The position numbers and the translations under genes were made by a program. 21,718 nt of DNA from Larix sibirica (lineage: Eukaryota; Streptophyta; Pinopsida; Pinales; Pinaceae). The DNA lies in contig NWUY0300022276.1 in NCBI GenBank assembly GCA_004151065.3, forward strand, positions 5,091 to 26,808, given 5' to 3'. Shown one piece after another: positions 1 through 8,210 of the stretch. The notes beneath the pieces are model-generated. The model did no database searches. It was not told where the DNA came from and worked only from the letters and a program-made list of their open reading frames with translations. Position 1 is the first letter of the stretch. Every line of letters begins with the position of its first letter.

Positions 1-50
1 GTCTACTTTCAAAAAATTGAAGAAAAATAAAACCCTGAAGAAAAGGAAAA

Positions 51-57
51 ACTTACT
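51..57 (-). other. Candidate 5' splice donor
   Basis: The minus strand reads CAA then GTAAGT, matching the plant donor consensus at +1 to +6. Sequence after it turns T-rich and unlike the coding exon before it. The frame happens to stay open to the window edge, so unspliced read-through cannot be excluded. Confidence 0.45.
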
Positions 58-303
58 TGTCAATCGCTCTCGAGGGTTTTGAAGAGCATCTCTAAGGAAC
101 TCAATGAATTGATTTATCGTCTCGGGCAGATCCCTACCACCGTTGGGGTAAGAACCCCGTGCCTTCTCTTCATACGATTCGACATGTTCACCCATAGAAG
201 GCGGTGTCAACGATTTTCTCATTCTCTCTTCGAGGTTTTCCAGTTCCGATGACTAGGGAGCCGAGGCCACTACTTCCATCTCCTTCGTAGGCTCCACACC
301 CAT
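57..303 (-). CDS. Partial exon of an unrecognised plant gene, with in-frame TAG
   Basis: On the minus strand an ATG at 303-301, in good plant context (AAAATGG), opens a reading frame. It begins MGVEPTKEMEVVASAP and meets TAG at 255-253. The same frame then runs on without a stop through an acidic, helix-like stretch (SSELENLEERMRKSLTPP) and a segment ending LPETINQFIEFLRDALQNPR. At 56-51 the minus strand reads GTAAGT, a perfect 5' splice donor, followed by T-rich intron-like sequence, so I end the exon at 57. A second ATG at 222-220 (MRKSLTPP) lies after the TAG and could be the real start. Codon use and composition look protein-coding and unlike the flanks. I do not recognise the family. It is either a live gene starting at the second ATG or a gene with a premature stop. 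Confidence 0.45.
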
Positions 304-1299
304 TTTAGCAGTTCCTATGACTGGGTAGGAAACCCCAACACCTGCCTTTCTACACGTCAATAATTGTTGTTGTTGTTGTGCTCAGCAATCCTCTGTACCC
401 CAATTTTTTCCCTTCATCCCAGGGAAAGAGGACGAAGCCACCCAAAAGAGAGAAGCAAACCCCCTCTTCTCCTCCTCTCATGGATATCGAGTAAACTAAC
501 ATTTGTAAATTGGAGCCGTACAATGCCAATTAATATAATTAGGCTTCATTTGCAATCCCTCTATACACGACAATCCCCATGCATCTGCAGTTTAAATAAA
601 CAACGTCGTTTTTGAATCCCTAGTTCCTGCTCGCGATTGAGATCCAAATCCACGAGTGGCGGAAGCAGGGATGGAAGCAAAGTAAAATCCCTTAGTGAAA
701 GAGAAACCAATTTCAGAACCAGTTGACCTCATTGTTTACCCGGAATCAGTGCCATTTTTTTATTCACCATAAATAGAGGAAGTATCTACAGAGGCAATAG
801 ATGAAATACACTGAATGAATGACAACCTGACGTGGTATACCACTGTTGGTATGTGCACAATCAATTAAGTTAGTAGAGTCTCGATTTGTGTACACCATAA
901 CTTCTCCAGGAAGATTTTTTTTTCAGCGAAGACTTCTCCAGGAAGCTTATAGAACGATCCATACCCTGCATTGATTTTCATACAAAAAATCAACTGTGGG
1001 ATGTGTTACTGGAATATGGAAGAGTTTCAAAGTTTCAACTCAAGTCATTATCACAACAACTCAACAAATAAATGTTAAGTACAATTGCTTACGCCAACTC
1101 ATCGTCGGCTCCTACGGAGCAAAAACCAAGACCAACATCACTTGCACAGGACGAATAAGACCCAAGTTAAATACGAATTTAAATAATTCAAAAAATAAAT
1201 TTAATTCAAACTATAGCGAAAAAACCTTTCAAAACTGTAAAATTTGAACTGCTTCTAAATTAATATCCCTACACGAAAAATAAATGTCAAGGACATAAT
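304..1299. other. Gene-free stretch with a short trinucleotide repeat
   Basis: I see no supported gene here. At 364-379 there is a (TGT)n run, which reads CAA repeats on the minus strand just upstream of the minus-strand exon and could lie in its 5' leader. The rest is AT-rich, and its open frames (for example 996-1247 on the plus strand) show no domain, no codon bias and no homologous motif. Confidence 0.5.
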
Positions 1300-1312
1300 A
1301 ACTATACTAGTG
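1300..1312. repeat. Left target-site duplication of LINE-A
   Basis: The 13 bases AACTATACTAGTG are repeated exactly at 5003-5015, right after a short A-run. The left copy is followed at 1313 by LINE ORF2 sequence, so the pair brackets the insertion. Confidence 0.9.
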
Positions 1313-2970
1313 CCTGGATTAAGGATTCTATTTTTAATGGACTAGTTCCTAAATTCCAGCTGGAATTTACTAATGATTTAAGTGAATCTCCTACCTATTT
1401 TCTGATCGGAAAACTTAGTGGTTTAAAATCTATTGTCAAAATATGGGAACGGAAGCAAAAATTGCTTTTGTCCAGGGAGCTTCACCAAAGTGAAGGCCAA
1501 ATTGATTTGGCTCTAAATATCAATCAGCACGGGTTGGTGCATTCACAACAGTCCATTATGTTGTTGGAACAAAGGAGATTGGCTTAGCTGTCACAGGAGG
1601 AGGGTGCCTTACGAGTAGGGACTTATGGATATCCTTAGGTGATAAGAATAATAAATTTTTCCACAAGTTTGTTGATAGCAGGCATGTTCAGAATTCCATT
1701 TGGTCAATCAAAGGTCGGGATGGGTGTATGATTAGTAAGCAATCTGATATCTGCGTGGAGGCAGTTTCTCATTTTAAGGAGTATTATGAGAATCTGGGTA
1801 CATGCATTGTGGGTGAACATATTAAAGTGATAAGAGATATACATCATTTCTTTACTGAACATGAGGGATTGGATATTTTTAAACCTGTCAGTCTCCTTGA
1901 GGTTCATAAGGTTATTTTGAAATTTTCCAGAGCTAAAAGCCCCGATCCAGATGGCTGGACGACAAAGCTATTTACTGAATTTTTTGATATTATGGGTCCA
2001 GACCTGGTGGCTATGTTGGAGGAGACGAGAATGAAAGGTAGTATTCCTACAGCACTCAACTCAATGTTCATGGCTTTAATTCCTAAGACATATTTGCGGG
2101 AATCTTTTGAAGACTTTCGGGCAATCTCATTATGTAACCTGGTCTACAAAGTGATTGCGAAGATTATTGCAAATCAAATTAAGCCTATTCTATCAAAGAC
2201 TTTATCTTTGGAACAATTTGGTTTCTTAGAGAATCGTTAGATTCTGGATGCAATCGGGCTTGCACAGGAGACTTTTCACAGTATCAAGAAAAGGAAAAGA
2301 AGGCTCTCATACTTCAGATGGATTTGTCTTGGGCTTATGACAAATTTAATTGGGGGTTTCTGCGTTTGGAGCTTATACAAATTGGTTTACCATGGTCGGT
2401 TATGAAATGGATCATGGCCTGAATCTCTTTGGTGCACTATTCAATTTTGGTCAATAGAAGCTCTACGAATTTCTTCTCAGCAACTAGAGGACTCCATCAG
2501 GGTGCCCTCTGTCTCCCTTTTTGTTTTTGATTGTGATTGAAGGTATGAGCAGACTTATCATCAAAGCTAAGATTGATATTCTGATTGAAGTGATACAAAT
2601 TACCAAGAATATCTCTATTACCCATCAGCTATTTGTTGATGATGTCTTGCTATTCAGAAAGGTGTGTATTAGAGAATGGACCAAGTTGAAAGGTATCATT
2701 GATCTGTTCAACTCTACTTCAGGAATGATTATCAATGAGGATAAATCGCTTCTCCTTGAACATCAGCTGGATGACCGTTTAAGCCGGGATCTGTCAATTT
2801 TATTGAATTTTAAGATTAATTCTTTGGAGGATGGTACTCTATATCTGGGCTACTTCATTAAGCCAAATGCCTATCGAATTCTGGAGTGGTCTTGGTTGCT
2901 GCAGAGATTTGACAAGAGGATACATAAATGTTGTTGGAAATGGTTGTCAATTGGAGGCCGGTTAACTTAG
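1313..2970 (+). pseudogene. LINE-A ORF2 remnant: linker and reverse transcriptase
   Basis: The frame opens AWIKDSIFNGLVPKF, meets TAG at 1585-1587, shifts frame near 1600, then reads LWISLGDKNNKFFHKF, the conserved block before LINE RT domains. From 1626 to 2240 one frame carries SRAKSPDPDGW, ALIPKTY, FEDFRAISLCNLVYKVIAKI and LEQFGFLENR, all typical of plant LINE RT fingers. TAG at 2238-2240 interrupts it. Motif A follows in a shifted frame (LQMDLSWAYDKFNW, Asp codon 2321-2323), then the RGLHQG block and, after another shift, motif C as FVDD at 2632-2643. All key RT aspartates are still visible, but no single frame spans the domain, so no enzyme can be made. Confidence 0.9.
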
Positions 2971-4018
2971 GTTAAGTCGGCTCTCCAAAACATCGGAGTT
3001 TACTGGTTCTCTTGGAGCAAAGTTTCAAAGTCTGTCTTATCTGACATCCAGAGGAAAATCTTCACTTTTATTTGGTCTAGGCAGAATGTACGCAAATGGC
3101 ATTTAGTGGATTGGCAGAGACTGACACCTCCTTATAAATGGGCTGGTTGGGCAATTAAAAATATCAATTTTTTTTCATCTGCACTGCTGGACAACAGTTT
3201 ATGGCGTGTTCTTCTCATTGATGATCTTTGGGGGTCGATGGTGCGAGATAAATACTTACAGGGGCAGTCGGTGCTGATATGGCTCAGGGCGGGATGCAAC
3301 CAAATAAAGAATGTTTCGAATATGTGGGATGGTCTATCTTCTGTTGTTCTGATTCTAGCTAATTGGATGGCTTGGGAGGTGGGGAACGAACGCCAAATTT
3401 TGTTGGGAGCGGATCCTATAATGGGGGACCCGATTCAGTACCAATTATCGCTGGAATTAAGAGCTTCTCTGAATTTTAATGGTTTTTTCTCTTTGTATCA
3501 TGATGCTTCAGTGGTGTTTTCTGGTTCCCCATTGCAGGATTGGGCCAACGCATCACAATTAATATTATATGGCTCTTTGGATGTGGAATGGATGCGGTAC
3601 TCGCTTGCTTTACAACATGGTAACATAAGACTGTCTGATGTTGAAGACAAGCTGGTTTGGTCGAGAAATTCTTCCAGTGGGTCACTAACGGCATCATTAG
3701 CATATGATACTTTCTTTCCACTTCCGGTTGTATCCGAATGGTGGCATACAAAATTTTGGTGCTGGCTAATTCCACAAAACATTAAATTTTTATTTGGCTC
3801 GCGCTGGCTTGCAAATTGTTATTCTGGGCTAATCTCCAGTGGCGTGGTTTTAGTGGTCCGAGTGTTTGTGCTCTGTGTAAACTAGAGGAGGACTCGGCTT
3901 GTCATATTTTTATGTTTTGTCCTTTCAGTATTAAGGTGTGGGATGTTGTTCGGGAATTGGAGGTAGGAATACCGGTCTGGACAGAAATTTCTTTGAGTGA
4001 TGGCCGTTTTTAAATTTC
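2971..4018 (+). pseudogene. LINE-A ORF2 remnant: RT thumb and zf-RVT zinc-binding region
   Basis: After TAG at 2968-2970, reading continues with the KSALQNIGVYWFSW type block, then an open run at 3106-3885 starting DWQRLTPPYKWAGWAI and including DNSLWRVLLIDDLWGSMVRDKY, the usual post-RT segment of plant LINEs. The zf-RVT region follows: the tail of the first frame (WWHTKFWCWLIPQNIKFLF), then, one frame over from 3816, NLQWRGFSGPSVCALCK and the Cys/His set CALC...CHIFMFC. In plant LINEs this region lies between RT and RNase H. The frame change near 3816 breaks it. Confidence 0.85.
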
Positions 4019-4030
4019 CACAGGATCAGT

Positions 4031-4166
4031 CCCAGGTTTGTTGCTTTGGCATGTATGGTATTTTGGGAAGTATGGAAGGCTAGGAACTCGACATTATTCC
4101 CAAGTTTGTTGCTTTGGCATGTATGGTATTTTGGGAAGTATGGAAGGCTAGGAACTCGACATTATT
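4031..4166 (+). repeat. 68-bp tandem duplication inside LINE-A
   Basis: Units 4031-4098 and 4099-4166 are identical except for one base (G at 4035, A at 4103). Because 68 is not a multiple of three, the second copy moves the repeated peptide (MACMVFWEVWKARNSTLF) into another frame. The near identity suggests a recent event compared with the decay of the surrounding element. Confidence 0.92.
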
Positions 4167-4259
4167 CGAAGGGAAATTTTTTCTATCGTCTTGGGTGGAA
4201 GGGAAGGCGTTGGCTGCCCATAAGGAGTTCTGGAAATCATCTTCATTTGTGAAGATCTC

Positions 4260-4761
4260 TCAGAGTGGTAGGCTTCCTCCATTTTCTTTTTCTGGAGCGT
4301 ATGGCATGTTTGACGGGGCTTCCTAGGATTTGGCTTCTACTTGTGGCACAGGCGGATTTATTTTTTTGAATGATCAGTGCCATTTTAATCTTTGGATGAA
4401 TGTGGGAATGGGATCTAATACTCGGAGTGAGGTATGTGCCCTGTGAGTTTTATTATATTTTGTAAAATTCAGACAGATGGATATTTCGCAGGTGGCTGGT
4501 GACTCGCTTGTGGTGGTGAATTGGGATTTGGGACTGGGTCCTTTACATGTGTTATCTCTCAAGCCATGGTTGAGTCAAATCCAATCATATCTACATGTTT
4601 TGAACGCCATCCAGTTCATCCATATTCCTCGCTTAGATAATGTCAAGGCGGATGTTCTTTTGAAGCGGGCGCTTTCTAAGGTAGAAGACCAACTTTTTTA
4701 TGAATTCGGGGCTGTTGATGTCCTTCGGGATTCTGGCAGCTATCTTTTGTATGGCCGATGA
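4260..4761 (+). pseudogene. LINE-A ORF2 remnant: C-terminal RNase H domain
   Basis: The RNase H core reads GMFDGAS (first catalytic Asp), then TAG at 4324-4326, RSEVCAL (catalytic Glu), another stop, then from 4477 VAGDSLVVVNWDLG (third acidic residue in GDS), FIHIPRLDNVKADVLLKRAL (fourth acidic residue in the AD pair) and a tail ending YLLYGR at TGA 4759-4761. The order and spacing fit the RVT_3-type RNase H at the C terminus of plant LINE ORF2. Two in-frame stops inactivate it. Confidence 0.88.
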
Positions 4762-4972
4762 TTTTGTTTTTGTGGTTTTTTAGGGGTTTGGTGACCATTG
4801 TGGCAGGTTGTCGTGTTCTTCTTTTTCATTTTTGTTTGTATATATATCCTCTTTGATTAGTCCGTTGGGACTGTTCTCCTTTCTGCCTAGGAAGCTGTTT
4901 TTTCTACCTTTGGTTAGAGTTGATATATTCTTAACTATGAAAGTCGGTTGTTTCATCCTTCATATACTTAAT

Positions 4973-4978
4973 ATTAAA
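4973..4978 (+). promoter_or_regulatory. ATTAAA polyadenylation-like signal of LINE-A
   Basis: ATTAAA lies about 20 bases before the terminal A-run at the 3' end of the element, the expected place for the signal of the transcript that was reverse transcribed. Confidence 0.5.
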
Positions 4979-5002
4979 GTATAGAAATTATTATGTGAAA
5001 AA

Positions 5003-5015
5003 AACTATACTAGTG
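5003..5015. repeat. Right target-site duplication of LINE-A
   Basis: Exact copy of 1300-1312. The A-run 4998-5004 overlaps its first two bases, so the tail/duplication boundary is ambiguous by two bases. Confidence 0.9.
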
Positions 5016-5391
5016 TATAAGTATCACCAACACCTAAAACACCTAAAATATGATAGACCTTATATTTTCAAAAAGTTAAACTAAAGTCAACTAATTTAAC
5101 TTAATAGTTGACCACCTCTTTTGTTAATTAATTTACCTTTAGTTTCTCAATGATTTAGTGTATCCTATCTTTACTTAACTGAATCTATAATTTCTTATGA
5201 GTCAACTAATTTATCAATAATTTTTTGGTGATTTGATGTATCTTGTCTTTGCTTAAGTAAATCTTCCATTTCTAATGAGTTTAAACTTTATTAATGTAGC
5301 ATACTTTTGTTTAATTAAATTTATGATTTTTTATTAATTTAAACCCACCTTTATTATCTCATTTCTTCACTAACTTGATATATTAGGTCCC
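5016..5391. other. AT-rich spacer between LINE-A and LINE-B
   Basis: Very AT-rich with short TTAATT-type words and no supported ORF, RNA or repeat. Confidence 0.5.
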
Positions 5392-5408
5392 CCATCCCTT
5401 GTTAGGTT
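5392..5408. repeat. Left target-site duplication of LINE-B
   Basis: The 17 bases CCATCCCTTGTTAGGTT recur exactly at 5971-5987. Between the copies is a minus-strand LINE 3' end, with its poly(A) tail seen as the T-run that follows this copy. Confidence 0.92.
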
Positions 5409-5432
5409 TTTTTTATAGTGAAAAATGCATAC

Positions 5433-5438
5433 TTTATT
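5433..5438 (-). promoter_or_regulatory. AATAAA polyadenylation signal of LINE-B
   Basis: AATAAA on the minus strand, 18 bases before the A-tail of the element. Confidence 0.6.
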
Positions 5439-5716
5439 GAAAAGTATAGAGGTGCAACCAACGACAAAACAAAATAACATCCAAGCAAGCCAAAGGAATA
5501 ACCCGAAACCATACCAGGTCTCCCAATAGGATAGAGATGGACGCCTCCATCAGCCCAAAAAAGTAAACGGAATATTAAGAATCCTTTAGGAGATGCAAAA
5601 TATTAGAAAGATCGAAATGAAAGATAGAGAAAGAATATACAAGGATGGAGAAAACCGAAAATACATGGCTCATTAATAACATAAAGAAGAAAAAACAATT
5701 AGAGAGTGAATACGTT

Positions 5717-5970
5717 CTAGAAATCCCGAGAGAGAATGTTGCCTTCCATTATCTCGTAAAATATCCTGCCAGCAACGAACCCAAGTCCACACTGAGAAAG
5801 TGAATCCGCCACCGTGTTATGTTCACAAAAAATATGGATAATGAAAGTCTCGGGACATAAACAAATGAGTGACATAGTCTGATCCAGCTATGAAGTGAGC
5901 TCCAGGGCATTGATAGAGGCATGAGCATTCGCCCCATTCACAATAGTCATCGAATCTCCCACCGCCTACT
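5717..5970 (-). pseudogene. LINE-B RNase H C-terminal fragment
   Basis: From 5959 the minus strand reads GDSMTIVNGANAHASINALE, then an in-frame TAG at 5890-5888, then ETFIIHIFCEHNTVADSLSQ followed by CGLGF, ending RDF and TAG. GDS and VADSLSQ-CGL are the third and fourth acidic-residue motifs of plant LINE RNase H. The first two catalytic motifs are lost by truncation. The C-terminal tail differs from LINE-A, so this is another LINE lineage. Confidence 0.85.
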
Positions 5971-5987
5971 CCATCCCTTGTTAGGTT
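5971..5987. repeat. Right target-site duplication of LINE-B
   Basis: Exact 17-bp copy of 5392-5408. The sequence resumes in non-LINE DNA. Confidence 0.92.
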
Positions 5988-6516
5988 ATCCAGCGTCGGA
6001 GGCAAAATTTCATTCCCATTAGTTTAAGTTTAGTCATAATTCATCGCACCTCAGATGGACTAGTAAGGTAACTTGTACACTTGTATAATGATTTGCCATT
6101 TATATGCCCAGCGAAGTAATGATTTCTTGTTTTGAATTTTTATATTAAATATTGCATAAAACATATTTCTATCACCCAGGTCATCTTATTAGTTAGTTAA
6201 GCTTATCTCCCTCGTTAGTTAATTATTTCTGCGATTTTTACTTCTCCTAAAAACAACAAATAAGTTTCCGACATTTAGTCCATCGTTAGTTAATTATTTG
6301 TATGGTTTTTTCTCAATTAAGGTTTCTAACATTTAGCTTAGTTCGTCACGGATACATTTTGTTAGTTTAGTCTTTTTCACCGATACATTTTATACGTTAT
6401 TATGTTAATAAATTTGATTTTGATTTTTAATAAGAAATATCTATGTTATTGACTATTTAGTTATTAAAATTAATTAACATTTCATACTATTCTCATCGCA
6501 TATTAAAATGCTCGTT
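5988..6516. other. AT-rich spacer
   Basis: No gene seen. Short words such as TTAGTTAATTATTT recur in loose form (near 6220 and 6290), suggesting old low-complexity or degraded repeat sequence. Confidence 0.4.
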
Positions 6517-6690
6517 AAATGTCTCAATCTCCATTACGATACTTGGAGAATAATATACTTTTTACCACTTCATTTTCACCTTTCCATTTCAATCTCCATA
6601 AATGTCTCAATCTCCATTACGGTACTCGGAGAATAGTATACTTTTTACCACTTCATTTTCACCTTTCCATTTCAATCTCCATAACTGTAC
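6517..6690. repeat. Tandem repeat of about 83 bp, two full copies plus a degenerate third
   Basis: A unit beginning ATGTCTCAATCTCCATTACG starts at 6519 and again at 6602 (offset 83) with only a few substitutions between copies. A third, shorter and degraded copy follows from about 6680. The open frame at 6519-6701 is a by-product of the repeat, not a gene. Confidence 0.85.
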
Positions 6691-6886
6691 GTCGAAAATA
6701 ATATACTTTATACTTTTTCATTTTCATTTGATTTTTATTTATAGTTGTCTTTACTTTCTTTTTTAATTTTTACTTCGTTTTGTTTAGAGTTAATTAAAAG
6801 AAGCCTTTTATATTTGTTTTTTAGAAATGTTTTATTCTAAGAAACTGGATTCGTCCTAAACCCCTTGCGTGTCTCATGGGATTGAA

Positions 6887-6918
6887 TCAGACACAATTTG
6901 ATGTCAAATCGTGTCTGA
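6887..6918. repeat. Near-perfect palindrome, 15-bp arms
   Basis: The left arm TCAGACACAATTTGA pairs with TCAAATCGTGTCTGA across a 2-bp spacer, 14 of 15 positions complementary. In RNA the one mismatch could be a G-U or A-C type position depending on strand. Confidence 0.85.
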
Positions 6919-6973
6919 CTTTCGGTCGTGTTTGAAATCGGGACACGGTCGAAAGTCGAATTGGACACGATTT
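6906..6973. repeat. Nested inverted repeat overlapping the palindrome
   Basis: The outer arms AAATCGTGTC (6906-6915) and GACACGATTT (6964-6973) are perfectly complementary. The inner arms 6917-6931 and 6943-6957 match at 13 of 15 positions around an 11-base loop. The segment 6906-6915 is also half of the preceding palindrome, so the two structures exclude each other. Confidence 0.85.
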
Positions 6974-7007
6974 AACATCCTGTCTCCCACTATGCATTGA
7001 GTGTCCT

Positions 7008-7026
7008 GAAAACATGACATGTTTTC
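7008..7026. repeat. Perfect short inverted repeat
   Basis: GAAAACATG and CATGTTTTC are perfectly complementary 9-bp arms around a single A. Confidence 0.85.
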
Positions 7027-7118
7027 TGCGGAAAAAAGCACTCAGGTTGAGTTCAAAAACAAAAATACACTTCATTTTTGTCATTTACAAGTGTGGAGAA
7101 GCTTGAGAGTGGGTTTTA

Positions 7119-7170
7119 NTATATGAATATATATATATATATGAATATATATATATATATATTATATATT
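7119..7170. repeat. AT microsatellite with one ambiguous base
   Basis: Runs of ATATAT interrupted by GA, with an N at 7119. Sequencing or assembly through this dinucleotide tract is uncertain, so its length should not be trusted. Confidence 0.9.
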
Positions 7171-7399
7171 CCCCACGACGGGTGCCATCATAATCCTGAC
7201 GCGCATATGATCCATGTGTGGGTGGCCTAAATAAAGGTGGAAGGGGGCATGCGGGATGGAAGGTGGCCGGTCTCATTCTCCACATATCCATGACATGGTA
7301 ACCCATTTATGGGATTGGTACTCTCTCCTCGCCAACTAATGGTTCACGGTATAGATATATGAATCGTCCCTTATGTGAGAATTCATGTATTTTCAAGCT

Positions 7400-8210
7400 A
7401 GTTTAGTTCATTATGGGAAGGATGTTTGCATGGGGACAAGGTTTCTATTTGGGAGGTGCCCGCAGGGGGTATCCTCCTTGATCTATTGTTGATAATCCTA
7501 GGAAACCACGATATTCATGGCTTGATATATTCTCTGTGGAGCTGAATTTTCTCATCCTCTTCTACGTCCAGTGGCCTTTGTCTTGGCTTCTAAGTTTCTT
7601 TGGGCTCGATATGGTGCATACCATGGTTACTCAACGCAAGACTGTGAATAGCCCAAAGTGTTCCCACATGTTGAGGGTCCTCAAGAACATGGAAAACACG
7701 AAGGGATTCTTCGAAAGAAAACTTAGTAGACAAAAAAAGAAACGCACAGATCTTCTGGATATGAGGCTGCAAAAGAGAAATCTGAGGCCAAATGCTCAGC
7801 ATTTGGTTGATGAATTTGAAGGTCTAGTTTAGGATTCTAGTTTTACTAGAAACAAGGAAACGTGACATACTATGACTTTAAGTCTATTTTGGAGCATGAA
7901 ATATTTATTTAGACTGGCTCTAGAGGATTGCATGGAGGGTCGCATGCAATATGAGATGCAAGGCCCCTTTGTGGATACTCAACTCATGCATTTGGAGGAA
8001 GGCATGTGCAGGTTGGCTCGCAATCAGGTCATCGTATACAAGCATACCAGCGGGAATTTGGACGCTCTTTCCAAATAACTTACTGGGAAATGGTTTAATA
8101 AGTCACCTTCTGTTTTTCCTTCGGCAACTCACATGGAGAACTAACACTGCCAAAATTTTGGTCTTCGGGAACCTCAGCAAGAAGCCTCAAGTTCAAGCCC
8201 CTCCATAGTA
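7400..8210 (+). other. Unclassified coding-like relic
   Basis: This stretch has higher GC and longer partial frames than its flanks. One frame reads GRMFAWGQGFYLGG, PRKPRYSWLDIF and then a lysine/arginine-rich run (KLSRQKKKRTDLLDMRLQKR) ending at TAG near 7830. Another frame reads GAYHGYSTQDCE, which faintly resembles a degraded gag-type zinc knuckle. A further frame at 7872-8078 has no motif I know. Frame changes every 100-200 bases suggest an old retroelement or gene fragment, but I cannot assign it. Confidence 0.3.

Larger units (their letters stand above)
1313..5002 (+). mobile_element. LINE-A: 5'-truncated plant L1-type retrotransposon
   Basis: A 3.69-kb non-LTR element flanked by an exact 13-bp target-site duplication and ending in a short A-run (4998-5002). 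It begins inside the linker between endonuclease and RT, so ORF1 and the endonuclease are missing, as expected from aborted target-primed reverse transcription. In order it carries the end of the endonuclease-RT linker, an RT domain, a zf-RVT region and a C-terminal RNase H, then a 3' UTR of about 240 bp with ATTAAA at 4973-4978. Several stops and frameshifts break the coding sequence, so it is inactive. Confidence 0.92.
5409..5970 (-). mobile_element. LINE-B: 562-bp severely 5'-truncated LINE, minus strand
   Basis: The insertion is defined by an exact 17-bp direct repeat. On the minus strand it starts at 5970 just before the GDS motif of an RNase H domain, runs through the RNase H C terminus to a TAG at 5719-5717, then through a 3' UTR of about 300 bp with AATAAA at 5438-5433, and ends in an A-tail (T-run 5414-5409). 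Structure and polarity fit target-primed reverse transcription stopping early. Confidence 0.92.

Noticed and set aside
3476-3782. Two minus-strand frames of 94-99 aa inside LINE-A
   Set aside because: They are antisense to the post-RT region of LINE-A and show no domain.
6519-6701. 60-aa frame over the tandem repeat
   Set aside because: The peptide simply repeats with the 83-bp unit and changes frame between copies, so it is not coding.
6887-6973. Riboswitch or intrinsic terminator interpretation of the inverted repeats
   Set aside because: The host is a plant, no gene lies directly downstream, and no known aptamer consensus is visible. The repeats are reported only as structures.
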